Assembly: GCA_017643925.1 (NCBI GenBank)
Contig: JAEPML010000015.1
Location: forward strand, 1-64,000
DNA length: 64,000 bases
Direction of reading: 5' to 3'
DNA from: Roseibium sp.
Lineage (GTDB): Bacteria; Pseudomonadota; Alphaproteobacteria; Rhizobiales; Stappiaceae
Positions within the stretch are counted from its first letter, which is position 1. Each line of letters opens with the position of its first letter. The notes beneath the pieces were generated by a model. That model saw only the letters and a program-made list of their open reading frames with translations, was not told the DNA's origin and did no database searches. Shown piece by piece: positions 42,814 to 52,044 of this stretch. A program made the position numbers and the translations under genes.

Positions 42814-43574
42814 CAGGAAAGTCCCCTGCGCATGACCCGGGTTGCGAGATAGGCGATCGTGCCGCCGAGCAGACCTGTCCAAAGAAGGTCAAGTCCGGGC
42901 AGATACAAGAAGAAAACCGGTCCAAGGACAAGACCTGCAATCATTGCCGCCTTGTCGGCATTGAGACGTGCAGCCCCCCAGAGCGAACACAGGAAATAGA
43001 CAGGCGTCAGCAGAACGAGCGCACCTGCGACCATGTCCGGCATGCGTTCCACAAGCAGGTACGCAATACCCGTCATGCAGAAAACGAAAGAGGAAACCGC
43101 GCTCCCGAACCCGACGAAGAACGGCAAACGGGCTTCTCTTGGCAGCTCCGGCAGGTGCTTCATCGCGTAGACCCAGGCTGTCACAGCGACAAAATGCGAC
43201 GCGAGCAACATTTGCCAGTTCTTGGTCTTACCGGGGACTTTGATGATCGGCATGAGTGCCATCGTCATCGGCATCAGCCGCACTGAAGCAAGCGCAACGG
43301 CAATCCCCGCCGGGATCAGCCCCATGCCGGACGAAATCGCACCGGTCAGAACAACCACTGACGGAAGTGCCCAGACAAGACCGGTCATGGCCAGGGTTTC
43401 ACCAAGCGTCAATCCGGTTTCCCGGGCAAGCCCGGCATAGCCGACAAACGCGGCCGTCAGAATAAAGGCGGGAATGGAGATTGCCGCGCGCGCGCCGCGC
43501 AACATCCATTGTCGCCCCGACAGGGCGTCATGTGTCTCGGCACCCGTTGGTGAAGTGTCGCCCGAAGGGGACAT
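42813..43574 (-). CDS. azlC: AzlC-family branched-chain amino-acid exporter subunit
   Basis: The 253-aa membrane protein has about seven helices. AzlC blocks include SIPAFILTAAFVGYAGLARE, GLVWALPSVVVLTGAIS, RLMPMTMALMPIIK and HFVAVTAWVYAMKHLPEL. It is coupled to azlD. Its promoter region carries a large 16-bp palindrome (43588-43622) directly upstream of the start, indicating repression by an unlinked or distant regulator. Confidence 0.93.
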   Translation of the reverse strand: MSPSGDTSPTGAETHDALSGRQWMLRGARAAISIPAFILTAAFVGYAGLARETGLTLGETLAMTGLVWALPSVVVLTGAISSGMGLIPAGIAVALASVRLMPMTMALMPIIKVPGKTKNWQMLLASHFVAVTAWVYAMKHLPELPREARLPFFVGFGSAVSSFVFCMTGIAYLLVERMPDMVAGALVLLTPVYFLCSLWGAARLNADKAAMIAGLVLGPVFFLYLPGLDLLWTGLLGGTIAYLATRVMRRGLS

Positions 43575-43587
43575 GGAAACGATCCAA

Positions 43588-43622
43588 TACAGAAATAGTA
43601 AGGTTTCCTTATTATTTCTGTA
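43588..43622. promoter_or_regulatory. Large operator palindrome upstream of azlC
   Basis: TACAGAAATAGTAAGG and CCTTATTATTTCTGTA face each other across TTT with one mismatch. It starts 14 bp before the azlC start codon and covers the expected -10 region, so a bound dimer would block azlCD transcription. Confidence 0.8.
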
Positions 43623-43762
43623 GGAACCGAATTGTCAATCTCGACAGAAGTGCGCAGCCACCGAATATCGGCATGGCTGACATGCATTGCCTGCATGTCC
43701 TGACGAACACCCGAAGACCGCCCGCACCGCCACATGCGAGCCGGTGGCTCAAGCTGAAGGCC

Positions 43763-44467
43763 TCACACCGAACGGGTCAGTCCGCCATCAATACGAATGT
43801 TCTGTCCCGTGATGTAACCGGCTTCGTCGCTCGCAAGGTAGGAAATTAAACTGGAAACCTCGTCCGAACGGCCGTAACGGCCCATCGGAATGCGTTCCCG
43901 GCGGTCTTCCTTTTCGGGCAGGCTGTCGATGAAGCCTGGCAGGATGTTGTTCATGCGCACATTCTGAGCCGCAAACTTGTCGGAAAACAGTTTTGTGAAA
44001 CTGGCAAGACCAGCCCGGAAAACACCGGATGTCGGAAACATCGGATCCGGTTCGAATGTCGCAAAGGTCGAGATATTGATGACGGTTCCGCCACCTTGTT
44101 GGGCCATGATCGGTGCCACCAGCCGACTTGGGCGAATGACATTCATCAGGTAATAGTCCATGCCAAGATGCCAGTCCTCGTCTGATATTTCGAGAATGTC
44201 ACCCTTCGGACCATGGCCTGCTGAATTGATAAGAATATCAATTTTTCCAAACTCTTCCATGGACTTTTCGACAAACTGCTTCAAGTCATCAAGGACCAGG
44301 TTCGATCCAGTAAACCCGAAACCGCCGAGCTCCTTGGCGAGTGCTTCTCCCTTGCCCGAAGACGACAATATTGCCACCTGGAACCCGTCAGCGGCCAAAC
44401 GCCTTGCCGCCTCGGCCCCCATTCCGGATCCACCCGCGGTGACAAGTGCGACCTTTTTCTCCAACAT
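43763..44467 (-). CDS. SDR-family protein lacking the catalytic Tyr/Lys pair
   Basis: The 234-aa Rossmann protein has the nucleotide motif VTAGGSGMGAEAARRLA and NSAGHGPKGD, and ends NIRIDGGLTRSV. At the position of the Y-x-x-x-K motif it reads SGVFRAGLASFTK, so both the Tyr and Lys are replaced (Ser and Arg by alignment on AGLA). The MRMNNILPGFIDSLPEK-like block after it is typical of a separate SDR branch in alphaproteobacteria. Dehydrogenase activity is doubtful. Confidence 0.85.
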   Translation of the reverse strand: MLEKKVALVTAGGSGMGAEAARRLAADGFQVAILSSSGKGEALAKELGGFGFTGSNLVLDDLKQFVEKSMEEFGKIDILINSAGHGPKGDILEISDEDWHLGMDYYLMNVIRPSRLVAPIMAQQGGGTVINISTFATFEPDPMFPTSGVFRAGLASFTKLFSDKFAAQNVRMNNILPGFIDSLPEKEDRRERIPMGRYGRSDEVSSLISYLASDEAGYITGQNIRIDGGLTRSV

Positions 44468-44622
44468 AAATCAACTCCGTGTTTCCCTTTGACATGAAGC
44501 TAGGAGCGGTCCAGCCATTCGGCAAATGATTTTGTTGAATGCATTCGATCATCGCACGGAATGGATGTGCAGGGCATCCCACGAAAGACGACCAGGTCCA
44601 CGCTCCCTGCCCCGAAACAAAA

Positions 44623-44648
44623 AAAGCCCCGAACCAGGTCGGGGCTTT
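44623..44648 (-). terminator. Terminator of clpA
   Basis: AAAGCCCCGA-ACCAGG-TCGGGGCTTT followed on the minus strand by a T-rich tract, just after the clpA stop. Confidence 0.88.
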
Positions 44649-44665
44649 CAACTTCTTTCAAGGCA

Positions 44666-47110
44666 TCAATCCGCCAAGGGCACCTTCGGAACCAGGCTTT
44701 TCTTGGAAGATCCGTCCTTGCCCGAAGACTTGCTGCTCTTGGCAGTCGAAGCCTTGGCAGCCGGCTTGCGTTTCCGCTTCGGCTTCGGCTTGGCAGGAGC
44801 CTTGGCCTTGGTTTTCGGCGGTGCTGCACGCTCCTCGACGCTTTCAAGCAGCAGCCCTTTTTCGTCCTCGGACACCGAAACCTTGACCATTCCGCCCTTC
44901 TTGAGCTTTCCGAACAGCACTTCGTCGGCCAGCGGCCGCTTGATATGCTCCTGGATGATCCGGCCAAGCGGACGCGCACCCATTCGGTCGTCATAGCCTT
45001 TGGTCGCGAGCCACTTGATGGCATCGTCCGTCAGCTCGAAGGTCACATTGCGGTCAGCCAGCTGGACCTCAAGCTGCATCACGAACTTCTCGACCACCTT
45101 GTAGACCACTTCCATAGGCAGGTTGCCGAACGGAATAATGGCATCGAGACGGTTCCGGAATTCCGGTGTGAACAGCTTGTTGATGGCTTCCGTGTCGTCT
45201 CCTTCACGCTTCACGCGATTGAAGCCGACCGGCATCTTGGCCATGTCGGAAGCACCCGCATTCGTCGTCATGATCAAAATGACATTGCGGAAATCGACCT
45301 GCTTGCCATTGTGATCGGTCAGCTTGCCATGATCCATGACCTGCAAGAGGATATTGAAGAGATCCGGATGGGCCTTTTCAATCTCATCGAGCAACAGAAC
45401 GCAATGCGGATGCTGATCAACACCGTCCGTGAGCAGGCCGCCCTGATCGAAACCGACATAGCCGGGAGGCGCACCAATCAGGCGTGAAACCGTGTGCCGC
45501 TCCATGTATTCCGACATGTCGAAGCGAATAAGCTCGACCCCAAGCGATGATGCCAGCTGCCGCGCCACTTCGGTCTTGCCCACACCGGTCGGACCGGAGA
45601 ACAGGTAGCTGCCGATCGGTTTGTCGGGCTCGCGCAATCCGGCACGCGCCAGTTTGATGGCTGATGCCAGCGTCTCGATGGCGGCATCCTGGCCATAAAC
45701 GACCCTTTTCAGGTCTTTGCCGAGGTTTTCCAGAACCTCCGCATCGTCCTTGGAAACGGATTTAGGCGGGATCCTTGCCATCGTGGCAATGGTGTTCTCG
45801 ATTTCCTTGACGCCGATGGTCTTGCGTCGACGCGCCTCGGGCACAAGCATCTGGGATGCGCCTGTTTCATCAAGCACATCGATGGCCTTGTCCGGCAGTT
45901 TCCGGTCGGAAATATACTTTGCCGAGAGTTCCACCGCAGTCTTGATGGCGTCGTTGGTGTAGCGGACCTTGTGGAAGTCTTCGAAATAGGGCTTCAAACC
46001 CTTCAGAATATCGATGGCATCCGGAATCGTCGGCTCGTTGACATCGATCTTCTGGAACCGGCGAACAAGCGCCCTGTCCTTTTCGAAGAACTGCCGGTAC
46101 TCCTTGTAGGTCGTCGATCCGATACAGCGGATCGCGCCTGACGCGAGGGCCGGTTTCAAAAGGTTGGACGCATCCATCGCACCACCTGATGTGGCACCCG
46201 CACCGATCACGGTGTGGATCTCGTCGATGAACATCACCGCGCCCGGATAGTCTTCGATTTCCTTGACCACCTGTTTCAGGCGTTCCTCGAAATCACCGCG
46301 ATAGCGGGTCCCAGCCAGAAGGGATCCCATGTCCAAGGAGAAAATCGTCGCGTCTTTAAGAACTTCGGGCACATCTTCATTGACGATGCGATGCGCAAGT
46401 CCTTCCGCAATTGCCGTCTTGCCAACGCCCGGATCCCCGACAAACAGGGGATTGTTTTTCGACCGGCGGCACAGGATCTGAATCGTCCTCTGAATCTCGC
46501 TATCCCGACCAATCAGCGGGTCAATCTTGCCCTTCTCGGCCTTGTCGTTGAGATTGACGCAGTAGGCCTCCAGTGCATCGGTTTTCTGGTTGGGCTTCTT
46601 CTCCGCATCGGCGCCGGGCATGACATCTTCTTCTTCAGCCCCTTCGACCGGACGCGCTTCGGACATGCCCGGGCGTTTCGCGATTCCATGCGAGATGTAG
46701 TTGACCGCGTCGTAACGGGTCATGTCCTGATCCTGCAGGAAGTAGGCCGCGTGGCTTTCGCGCTCGGCGAATATAGCAACAAGCACGTTGGCGCCCGTTA
46801 CCTCTTCCCGGCCCGAAGACTGCACGTGGATAACCGCTCTTTGAATGACGCGCTGGAATCCGGCCGTCGGCTTCGAATCCTCGTCGGTATCTGTCACCAG
46901 ATTGTCGAGTTCGGTTTCAATATATTCCACCAGATTGCGGCGAATCGTGTCCAGGTCAACGTTACAAGCCCGCATCACTGCCGCAGCATCCTGGTCATCC
47001 AGAAGCGCCAGAAGCAAATGCTCGAGAGTCGCGTATTCCTGCTGTCTCTCGTTGGCAAATGCGAGCGCCTGATGAAGGGCTTTTTCTAGACTACGTGAGA
47101 AGGAAGGCAC
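44666..47110 (-). CDS. clpA: ClpA: AAA+ unfoldase of the ClpAP protease
   Basis: The 814-aa hexameric chaperone has the Clp-N repeat domain (FSRSLEKALHQALAFANERQ, TLEHLLLALLDD), AAA module 1 with GDPGVGKTAIAEG and MFIDEIHTVIGAG, and AAA module 2 with SGPTGVGKTEVARQLA and LLLDEIEKAHPD. A Lys/Ala/Pro-rich tail (last ~60 residues, KAKAPAKPKPKRKRK) is longer than in E. coli and is typical of rhizobial-type ClpA. It unfolds ssrA- and N-end-rule substrates for ClpP. It lies 12 bp after clpS. Confidence 0.97.
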   Translation of the reverse strand: MPSFSRSLEKALHQALAFANERQQEYATLEHLLLALLDDQDAAAVMRACNVDLDTIRRNLVEYIETELDNLVTDTDEDSKPTAGFQRVIQRAVIHVQSSGREEVTGANVLVAIFAERESHAAYFLQDQDMTRYDAVNYISHGIAKRPGMSEARPVEGAEEEDVMPGADAEKKPNQKTDALEAYCVNLNDKAEKGKIDPLIGRDSEIQRTIQILCRRSKNNPLFVGDPGVGKTAIAEGLAHRIVNEDVPEVLKDATIFSLDMGSLLAGTRYRGDFEERLKQVVKEIEDYPGAVMFIDEIHTVIGAGATSGGAMDASNLLKPALASGAIRCIGSTTYKEYRQFFEKDRALVRRFQKIDVNEPTIPDAIDILKGLKPYFEDFHKVRYTNDAIKTAVELSAKYISDRKLPDKAIDVLDETGASQMLVPEARRRKTIGVKEIENTIATMARIPPKSVSKDDAEVLENLGKDLKRVVYGQDAAIETLASAIKLARAGLREPDKPIGSYLFSGPTGVGKTEVARQLASSLGVELIRFDMSEYMERHTVSRLIGAPPGYVGFDQGGLLTDGVDQHPHCVLLLDEIEKAHPDLFNILLQVMDHGKLTDHNGKQVDFRNVILIMTTNAGASDMAKMPVGFNRVKREGDDTEAINKLFTPEFRNRLDAIIPFGNLPMEVVYKVVEKFVMQLEVQLADRNVTFELTDDAIKWLATKGYDDRMGARPLGRIIQEHIKRPLADEVLFGKLKKGGMVKVSVSEDEKGLLLESVEERAAPPKTKAKAPAKPKPKRKRKPAAKASTAKSSKSSGKDGSSKKSLVPKVPLAD

Positions 47111-47122
47111 CTGTGTGAATCC

Positions 47123-47455
47123 TCACTTTTTTTCCATGACGCATTGCAAGGGATGCTGATGTTTGCGTGCGAAGTCCATGACCTGGGTGACTTTGGTCTC
47201 AGCGACCTCATACGAGAACACACCGCATTCCCCAACGCCGTGATGGTGAACATGCAGCATAATACGGGTCGCCTCTTCCCGGTTTTTTTGGAAGAAGTTC
47301 TCCACAACGTGAATGACGAACTCCATTGGCGTGTAATCGTCATTCAGAAGCAGAACCCGGTAAAGGTTTGGCCGCTTGGTAACAGTCTTCGTGCGCGTGA
47401 CGACGGCTGTGCCGGCGTCACCGCCGTCATCACCACTGCCACTTCCAGACGACAT
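47123..47455 (-). CDS. clpS: ClpS: N-end-rule adaptor for ClpA
   Basis: The 110-aa protein from ATG 47455 has a Gly/Ser/Asp-rich flexible N-terminus, then the ClpS fold: RVLLLNDDYTPMEFVIHVV (N-degron pocket), REEATRIMLHVHHHGVGECG and VFSYEVAETKV. It binds N-terminal Leu/Phe/Tyr/Trp residues and hands substrates to ClpA, the next gene. A longer start at 47491 exists but adds non-conserved residues. Confidence 0.96.
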   Translation of the reverse strand: MSSGSGSGDDGGDAGTAVVTRTKTVTKRPNLYRVLLLNDDYTPMEFVIHVVENFFQKNREEATRIMLHVHHHGVGECGVFSYEVAETKVTQVMDFARKHQHPLQCVMEKK

Positions 47456-47491
47456 TGCGATCAGTTTCGTCTTACCCACTCCGACCATCAC

Positions 47492-47788
47492 TGCTTCCTA
47501 CGCTTCGCCCCCACCCAACAAGCGTATGGGTTCGAAACAGTTTCCCACAGTGCCTTTGGCATCTGCAACTCATCTTCTTGGTAATCCTGCCGCGCGAGCG
47601 TCGCTGGCGCAATGGTCGATTTCATTAACAATCCGGTGAATTGTTGATTTGGCGTGTTTGAGCTTCCGCTAAACCTGAATGTAGGTGTCTTGAATAAGAT
47701 TAAAAGATGGGACAGCGGGGCAAAACCACGCATCTGACGAAAGGGTGATGAGCGGGAAAAAACTTTTGGGTAAAGCTGTGCACACACA
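47492..47788. other. Intergenic region upstream of clpS
   Basis: Holds the clpSA promoter region on the minus strand, ending at the phasin terminator. No gene, and no clear regulatory palindrome. Confidence 0.5.
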
Positions 47789-47817
47789 AAAAACCCGGCC
47801 ACGAATGACCGGGTTTT
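47789..47817 (-). terminator. Terminator of the phasin gene
   Basis: AAAACCCGG-x-CA / TG-x-CCGGGTTTT stem; on the minus strand it is followed by TTTTTTGTGTG. It lies 35 bp after the phasin stop. Confidence 0.9.
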
Positions 47818-47851
47818 CAAATTTTGCAGCTGTAAGTCGCGTTAAGGCGTC

Positions 47852-48184
47852 TTACTTGCCGAACTTGCCCATAACACCTTCGTAAGGCTTGTAGGCGTCT
47901 TTGGAAACTTCGGTGACCATCTCACCGAGCTTGGTCATTTCACCAACAAAACCTTCGTATGCGGTCTTGACGTAGTCGGCCTGAGCTTCGAACGCCTTGT
48001 CGATGGACTTGGAAGCGACCAGCTTCTCAACTGCGGCAGAACCGTCTTCGAAGGATTTCTTCTGATAGTCTGCGACCTCAGCGGCGATCGCCTGGACGCC
48101 TTTGCTCACGGAGCCGAAAGACTCCATAGCCATGTCCATGTTGTCTTTGCTCAACTTCTGGAATTCTTCAAAGCTGTTCATCAT
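47852..48184 (-). CDS. Phasin family protein
   Basis: The 110-aa helical protein has the phasin_2 pattern: SFEEFQKLSKDNMDMAMESF, GVQAIAAEVADYQKKSFEDG, and AFEAQADYVKTAYEGFVGEM. Phasins coat polyhydroxyalkanoate granules. It is a single-gene unit with a strong sigma-70 type promoter upstream and a strong terminator, suggesting high expression. ATG 48184 is followed by a second ATG. Confidence 0.93.
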   Translation of the reverse strand: MMNSFEEFQKLSKDNMDMAMESFGSVSKGVQAIAAEVADYQKKSFEDGSAAVEKLVASKSIDKAFEAQADYVKTAYEGFVGEMTKLGEMVTEVSKDAYKPYEGVMGKFGK

Positions 48185-48274
48185 CGATTGACCTCATCCG
48201 GCGGACCGGCTCCAGAGCCCCAACGCTGGCTCAACGGGATGGCTCGGTGCGCATAACGTTACCTAACGGGAATT

Positions 48275-48303
48275 GAGATAATGCACCGCACAATAGCTGT
48301 CAA
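48275..48303 (-). promoter_or_regulatory. Phasin promoter (TTGACA-17-TATCTC)
   Basis: On the minus strand TTGACA (48298-48303) and TATCTC (48275-48280) are spaced by 17 bases, 90 bp upstream of the phasin start. The -35 is a perfect consensus. Confidence 0.75.
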
Positions 48304-48786
48304 GTTTATTTTGCATTGCAAAAACAACCATTACGAGAAATTAATGTAAGAGACCAACCCATGGGGCAGATCCCCTCGGATCCCTGTCACGACCTGGCGC
48401 GACAAACCTCCCCCCCTCCAAAAGACAATGCAAGAGAAAAACCAATGAAAATCAAAATAACTACAGCACAAATACGATAAAATCCCCACAAAACAACAGA
48501 AACATAACAATTCGTTAATTGTAAATTTCATTAGAAACAACAGTAGTCAAGATATAATCTTTGTACTGACACCGAACACCAAATTAACACCTCATTAACT
48601 CTAACAAAAAACTATTTTTTTAAGTGCTTTTTGTGTCGACAATTTACACATTCGTAACCGTGATTCCATCAAATACATCAGAGATTCATGGGGCAGTCGG
48701 ATTGAATCGCGACGGGGGCAGATCTGGTCCGTGCTGTTCCAAACGTGAACCACGTGACCCAGAACGGGAAAGTAATTGTGTTTGGT
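48304..48786. other. AT-rich intergenic region
   Basis: About 480 bases, markedly A+T-rich between 48300 and 48660 (TTAATTGTAAATTTCATTAG and similar), with no convincing gene. It likely carries the promoter of the D,D-carboxypeptidase gene. Confidence 0.55.
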
Positions 48787-50481
48787 ATGCGTTTTCTTCG
48801 CAATGCACGGGCGTTGACCCGACCGGTCCAGGCTCTGGCCCTTGGATTGTTGCTTGTTGCAGCCCCTGAAGCGGCAAAGGCCAATCCCAAATATGCGGGC
48901 ATCGTCGTCGACGCCAAGACAGGCAAGACGCTTTACTCCTCGTCGGCCGATGCCTATCGCTATCCTGCTTCGCTCACAAAGATCATGACACTCTACGTGG
49001 TCTTTGAAGAGCTCGAAGCCGGCAGGCTGTCGCTGGACTCGCGCCTGAAGGTCTCCAAATATGCGTCGGGCCGTCCGCCGTCCAAGATCGGCCTGAAACC
49101 GGGCAAGACCATCAGGGTGAAGGACGCGATCCTCGCGCTGGTCACCAAATCGGCCAACGACGTCGCGACGGTCGTGGCGGAAAACATCGGTGGCTCCGAG
49201 AAAAAATTCGCCGAGCGCCTGACCCGCACCGCGCGCCAGCTCGGCATGAAGAAGACGACGTTTCGCAATCCGCACGGTTTGCCGAACTCGGGACAGCGCA
49301 CCTCAGCCCGGGACATGGCAACGCTGGGACGCGCGATCCAGGAACGCTTCCCGCAATATTACGGTTACTTCAAGACGCGGTCCTACAAGTATAATGGACG
49401 GACCTATGGCAATCACAACAGGTTGCTGGGACGCGTAAAGGGTGTTGACGGCATCAAGACCGGTTACATCCGCGCATCAGGCTTCAACCTTGTTACTTCA
49501 GTCAAGCGCGATGGACGCCACATAGTGGCTGTCGTCATGGGTGGCCGGTCGGGGAAGTCGCGAAACGCCCAGATGACGAAGCTCATCAACCGGTACTTGC
49601 CCAAGGCGAGCCGGGGCAAGAAGACGGCACCCGCAATCGTCAAACGCGGTATTCAGCCGGTCTTCGTGGCCTCAGCCATGAAAAATCCGCCTTTGCCGGC
49701 AACCAAGCCAGGATCCAAACCTGCCCTGGCAAAGGCCGGACCGATTGTCCTTGCAAGCGCGTCCGCTCCTGCACCAAGCCCGGTTGCACCAACCACGGCC
49801 TCTTCGAAGTCCGTTTCCACCATTTCTTTCGGCAACACAGTTCCGGTACCCCCCAAGCTGGTCAAAAGACGGTTTGACAACACCTTCGCCATTGCAACGG
49901 CGCTGCCACCTGTCCCGCCTGCCAGTCCCAAGGGCAATCTGACAACAAACTCGATCACAAAGATCGCGTTGCTGAAATATGCAAGGGCGGAAGCTGCAAG
50001 GCGCGGCCTGATCAAGGACGATTCTAACCTGGAACTCAGCAACCCGGTGTTCAAGACCGTTGAAGTTGAAACGATCCGGATCGACCCGGTCCCCCAAGAC
50101 GCCATCAAGGCCAAGGTCGTTGACATTGAAGATGTCAAGGTCGCGGCTGTTGACCCGGTGCAGCCCCCGGTCGATGTCACGGAAACCAGTGACGACAGCG
50201 TCACCGTGGCGACAAGTGACTCTCGCGCGATCGAACCTGGCTGGCAGGTTCAGATCGCCGCAGCAGAGACCGAAGGTCAGGCGATCAAGATGCTGAAATC
50301 CGCAAAGGCGAAAACCGGCGCGGCACTGCGAGGACGCTCGCCTTACACCGAACCCGTGGAATCCGGCGGCAAGACCCTATACCGGGCCCGTTTCGTCGGC
50401 TTCGAAACCAAATCCGCAGCCAAGAAGGCCTGCAGAACCCTGAAAAAGGCAAGATATGCCTGCTTCGCCATCTATCAGTAA
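48787..50481 (+). CDS. D-alanyl-D-alanine carboxypeptidase with SPOR domain
   Basis: The periplasmic PBP is 564 aa from ATG 48787; a start at 48745 is possible. The signal peptide is MRFLRNARALTRPVQALALG..AAKA. Active-site motifs: SxxK in YPASLTKIMTLY, SxN in KSANDVATVVAEN and KTG in VDGIKTGYIRASG. After residue ~290 comes a long Pro/Ala/Ser/Val linker, then a C-terminal SPOR domain (WQVQIAAAETEGQAIKMLKS, YRARFVGFETKSAAKKAC) that binds denuded septal glycan. The enzyme trims pentapeptides; SPOR directs it to division sites. Confidence 0.94.
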   Translation: MRFLRNARALTRPVQALALGLLLVAAPEAAKANPKYAGIVVDAKTGKTLYSSSADAYRYPASLTKIMTLYVVFEELEAGRLSLDSRLKVSKYASGRPPSKIGLKPGKTIRVKDAILALVTKSANDVATVVAENIGGSEKKFAERLTRTARQLGMKKTTFRNPHGLPNSGQRTSARDMATLGRAIQERFPQYYGYFKTRSYKYNGRTYGNHNRLLGRVKGVDGIKTGYIRASGFNLVTSVKRDGRHIVAVVMGGRSGKSRNAQMTKLINRYLPKASRGKKTAPAIVKRGIQPVFVASAMKNPPLPATKPGSKPALAKAGPIVLASASAPAPSPVAPTTASSKSVSTISFGNTVPVPPKLVKRRFDNTFAIATALPPVPPASPKGNLTTNSITKIALLKYARAEAARRGLIKDDSNLELSNPVFKTVEVETIRIDPVPQDAIKAKVVDIEDVKVAAVDPVQPPVDVTETSDDSVTVATSDSRAIEPGWQVQIAAAETEGQAIKMLKSAKAKTGAALRGRSPYTEPVESGGKTLYRARFVGFETKSAAKKACRTLKKARYACFAIYQ

Positions 50482-50498
50482 CTGCGTAACGGATGTCG

Positions 50499-51206
50499 TC
50501 AATGTCTTCTGAGAAGCGTGTCTTTAGCCTCGTTGATTTTCGCCGCGAGGAAACCGGAACCTCCCTGGTCGGGGTGAACCCGCATCATAAGCCGTCTGTG
50601 CGCGGCTCGAATTTCCGCGTCCCCGGCATCGGGAGAAAGCCCCAGGATCTGGTAGGCCTCCTCATCTGTCATGGGGCCCGAGCTCGGCGCGCTTCCCTGC
50701 CCCTCTGTTCCATTCGCCTGGAAGTGTTCACGCCATCCGGCAAGCCTGCGGTCGAGATAAGCTTCGACTAGTTTGCGGCTCTGATCGTCCTGTGACGTCT
50801 CCTGCCAGAAGGCCTGGAGGTCCTCGTCACCCAGATCGTCCAGGGACCTGCCCTGAAAGCGCCCAGCCAGGACGGTTCCGGCCATGTCGCCGGAATCATG
50901 ATCCAACTCCATCTCGACCATTGCCGTGCGAACCCGGCTCCGTTGTCCTGACGATTTTCTTGGATTGTAGCCACCGGACAACCTTCTCATTCCGGCATTC
51001 ATCAAGAGCGCAACACCGGCAAAAAACGCGGGCAACGCGAGAACGACGCGGCCAGATATCGAGAACACAACTGCCAACAGGATCAGTGCGATCCCACCGA
51101 ATATCCTGATTTGCTGGGCAAGGATCGCGGGGTTGGCATTGACGAAGCTGCGACCCATCAGGATGAGCGCAGCGAGAATTAGACTTCCGACAAGTAGATA
51201 GATCAT
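50499..51206 (-). CDS. J-domain (DnaJ-like) membrane protein
   Basis: The 235-aa protein from ATG 51206 has N-terminal membrane helices (MIYLLVGSLILAALILMG; FGGIALILLAVVFSI; VVLALPAFFAGVALLM) and a C-terminal J domain with EEAYQILGLSPDAGDAEIRAAHRRLMMRVHPDQGGS. The HPD motif is intact, so it should stimulate an Hsp70 (DnaK) at the membrane, as in TIM14/DjlA-type proteins. The middle carries LDDLGDEDLQAFWQET. Its ATG overlaps the stop of the VWA gene (ATGA). Confidence 0.92.
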   Translation of the reverse strand: MIYLLVGSLILAALILMGRSFVNANPAILAQQIRIFGGIALILLAVVFSISGRVVLALPAFFAGVALLMNAGMRRLSGGYNPRKSSGQRSRVRTAMVEMELDHDSGDMAGTVLAGRFQGRSLDDLGDEDLQAFWQETSQDDQSRKLVEAYLDRRLAGWREHFQANGTEGQGSAPSSGPMTDEEAYQILGLSPDAGDAEIRAAHRRLMMRVHPDQGGSGFLAAKINEAKDTLLRRH

Positions 51207-51940
51207 CTGTGCGGCTTGAGCTGCTCCAACAACAATCGTGCGCCCTGACCACCGGACTGTTCCAGTTCCTTGAGCGCCTTTTGACCACCGCTGGCAAAAA
51301 CGGCGACCGCTTTCAAGAGCTCCGCAAGCTGTTGCGCGGAACCGGCATCCAATCTGCAAAAGGCGCCCTTGGTCAGTCGGGCCAATTCCTGGAACGCCCT
51401 TTCGGCCACCTGATCACGACCTTCCTGGAACAGGAACATTGGAACACCCAGCATTCCGAGCTGGCCGGCCTTGTCGCACAACTCGTCGACATTCTCCTCC
51501 ATGCAGTCTCCCACATAGACGACGGCGGCTATCTTTTCCCGATCAGCAGCGGTTATCGCGGCCGACAGGACCTTTCGGATCTGGGTTCGACCGCCCTGGC
51601 AGGTTATGCGACCCATGGCGCGCGCAAGGTCCTGGCCTTGCTCAAACCAGCGGGACGCCCGACATTCGCCAAATCCGCGAAAGTAGACGAGCTTGATTTT
51701 CAAGCCGCCGATCTTGTCGGCTTCCTGAAACATCTCCCCCTGGATATGACAGGCCTGGTCCCAGGTCGGCTGACGGCTCATGGTCGCGTCGAGCGCAAAA
51801 ATCAACCGGCCTTCGCTTTGCGGGTCCGGCTTGAGCTGCTTGGCTTTTGCAAGAAAGTCTGAAATATCAGACGCGGCAGAAGGCAGGTCGTTCTTTTGCC
51901 GGACAGCTGCTCGCTTCGCGTCGAGGTCTGTCTTTACCAT
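51203..51940 (-). CDS. VWA-domain protein
   Basis: The 245-aa protein has a von Willebrand A fold: GRLIFALDATMSRQPTWDQA (D-x-T-x-S MIDAS variant), KLVYFRGFGECRASRW, GRTQIRKVL, AAVVYVGDCMEENVDELCD. It has no signal peptide or membrane segment. It is translationally coupled to the J-domain protein. The pair is common in alphaproteobacteria, but I know of no assigned role. ATG 51940 is preferred over 51961. Confidence 0.85.
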   Translation of the reverse strand: MVKTDLDAKRAAVRQKNDLPSAASDISDFLAKAKQLKPDPQSEGRLIFALDATMSRQPTWDQACHIQGEMFQEADKIGGLKIKLVYFRGFGECRASRWFEQGQDLARAMGRITCQGGRTQIRKVLSAAITAADREKIAAVVYVGDCMEENVDELCDKAGQLGMLGVPMFLFQEGRDQVAERAFQELARLTKGAFCRLDAGSAQQLAELLKAVAVFASGGQKALKELEQSGGQGARLLLEQLKPHR

Positions 51941-52044
51941 TCCCGTTTGTCCCTGATGCACTCCATGCCTTCAACTTGGGACTGTCACAGGGATTTGGCA
52001 AGCGCGACAGACCCCACTTGCCACCCGATTGTGCGATTGTCTTG

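Noticed and set aside
44561..45487. 308-aa plus-strand frame opposite clpA
   Set aside because: It is a shadow of clpA on the other strand; composition is atypical and it crosses the clpA terminator.
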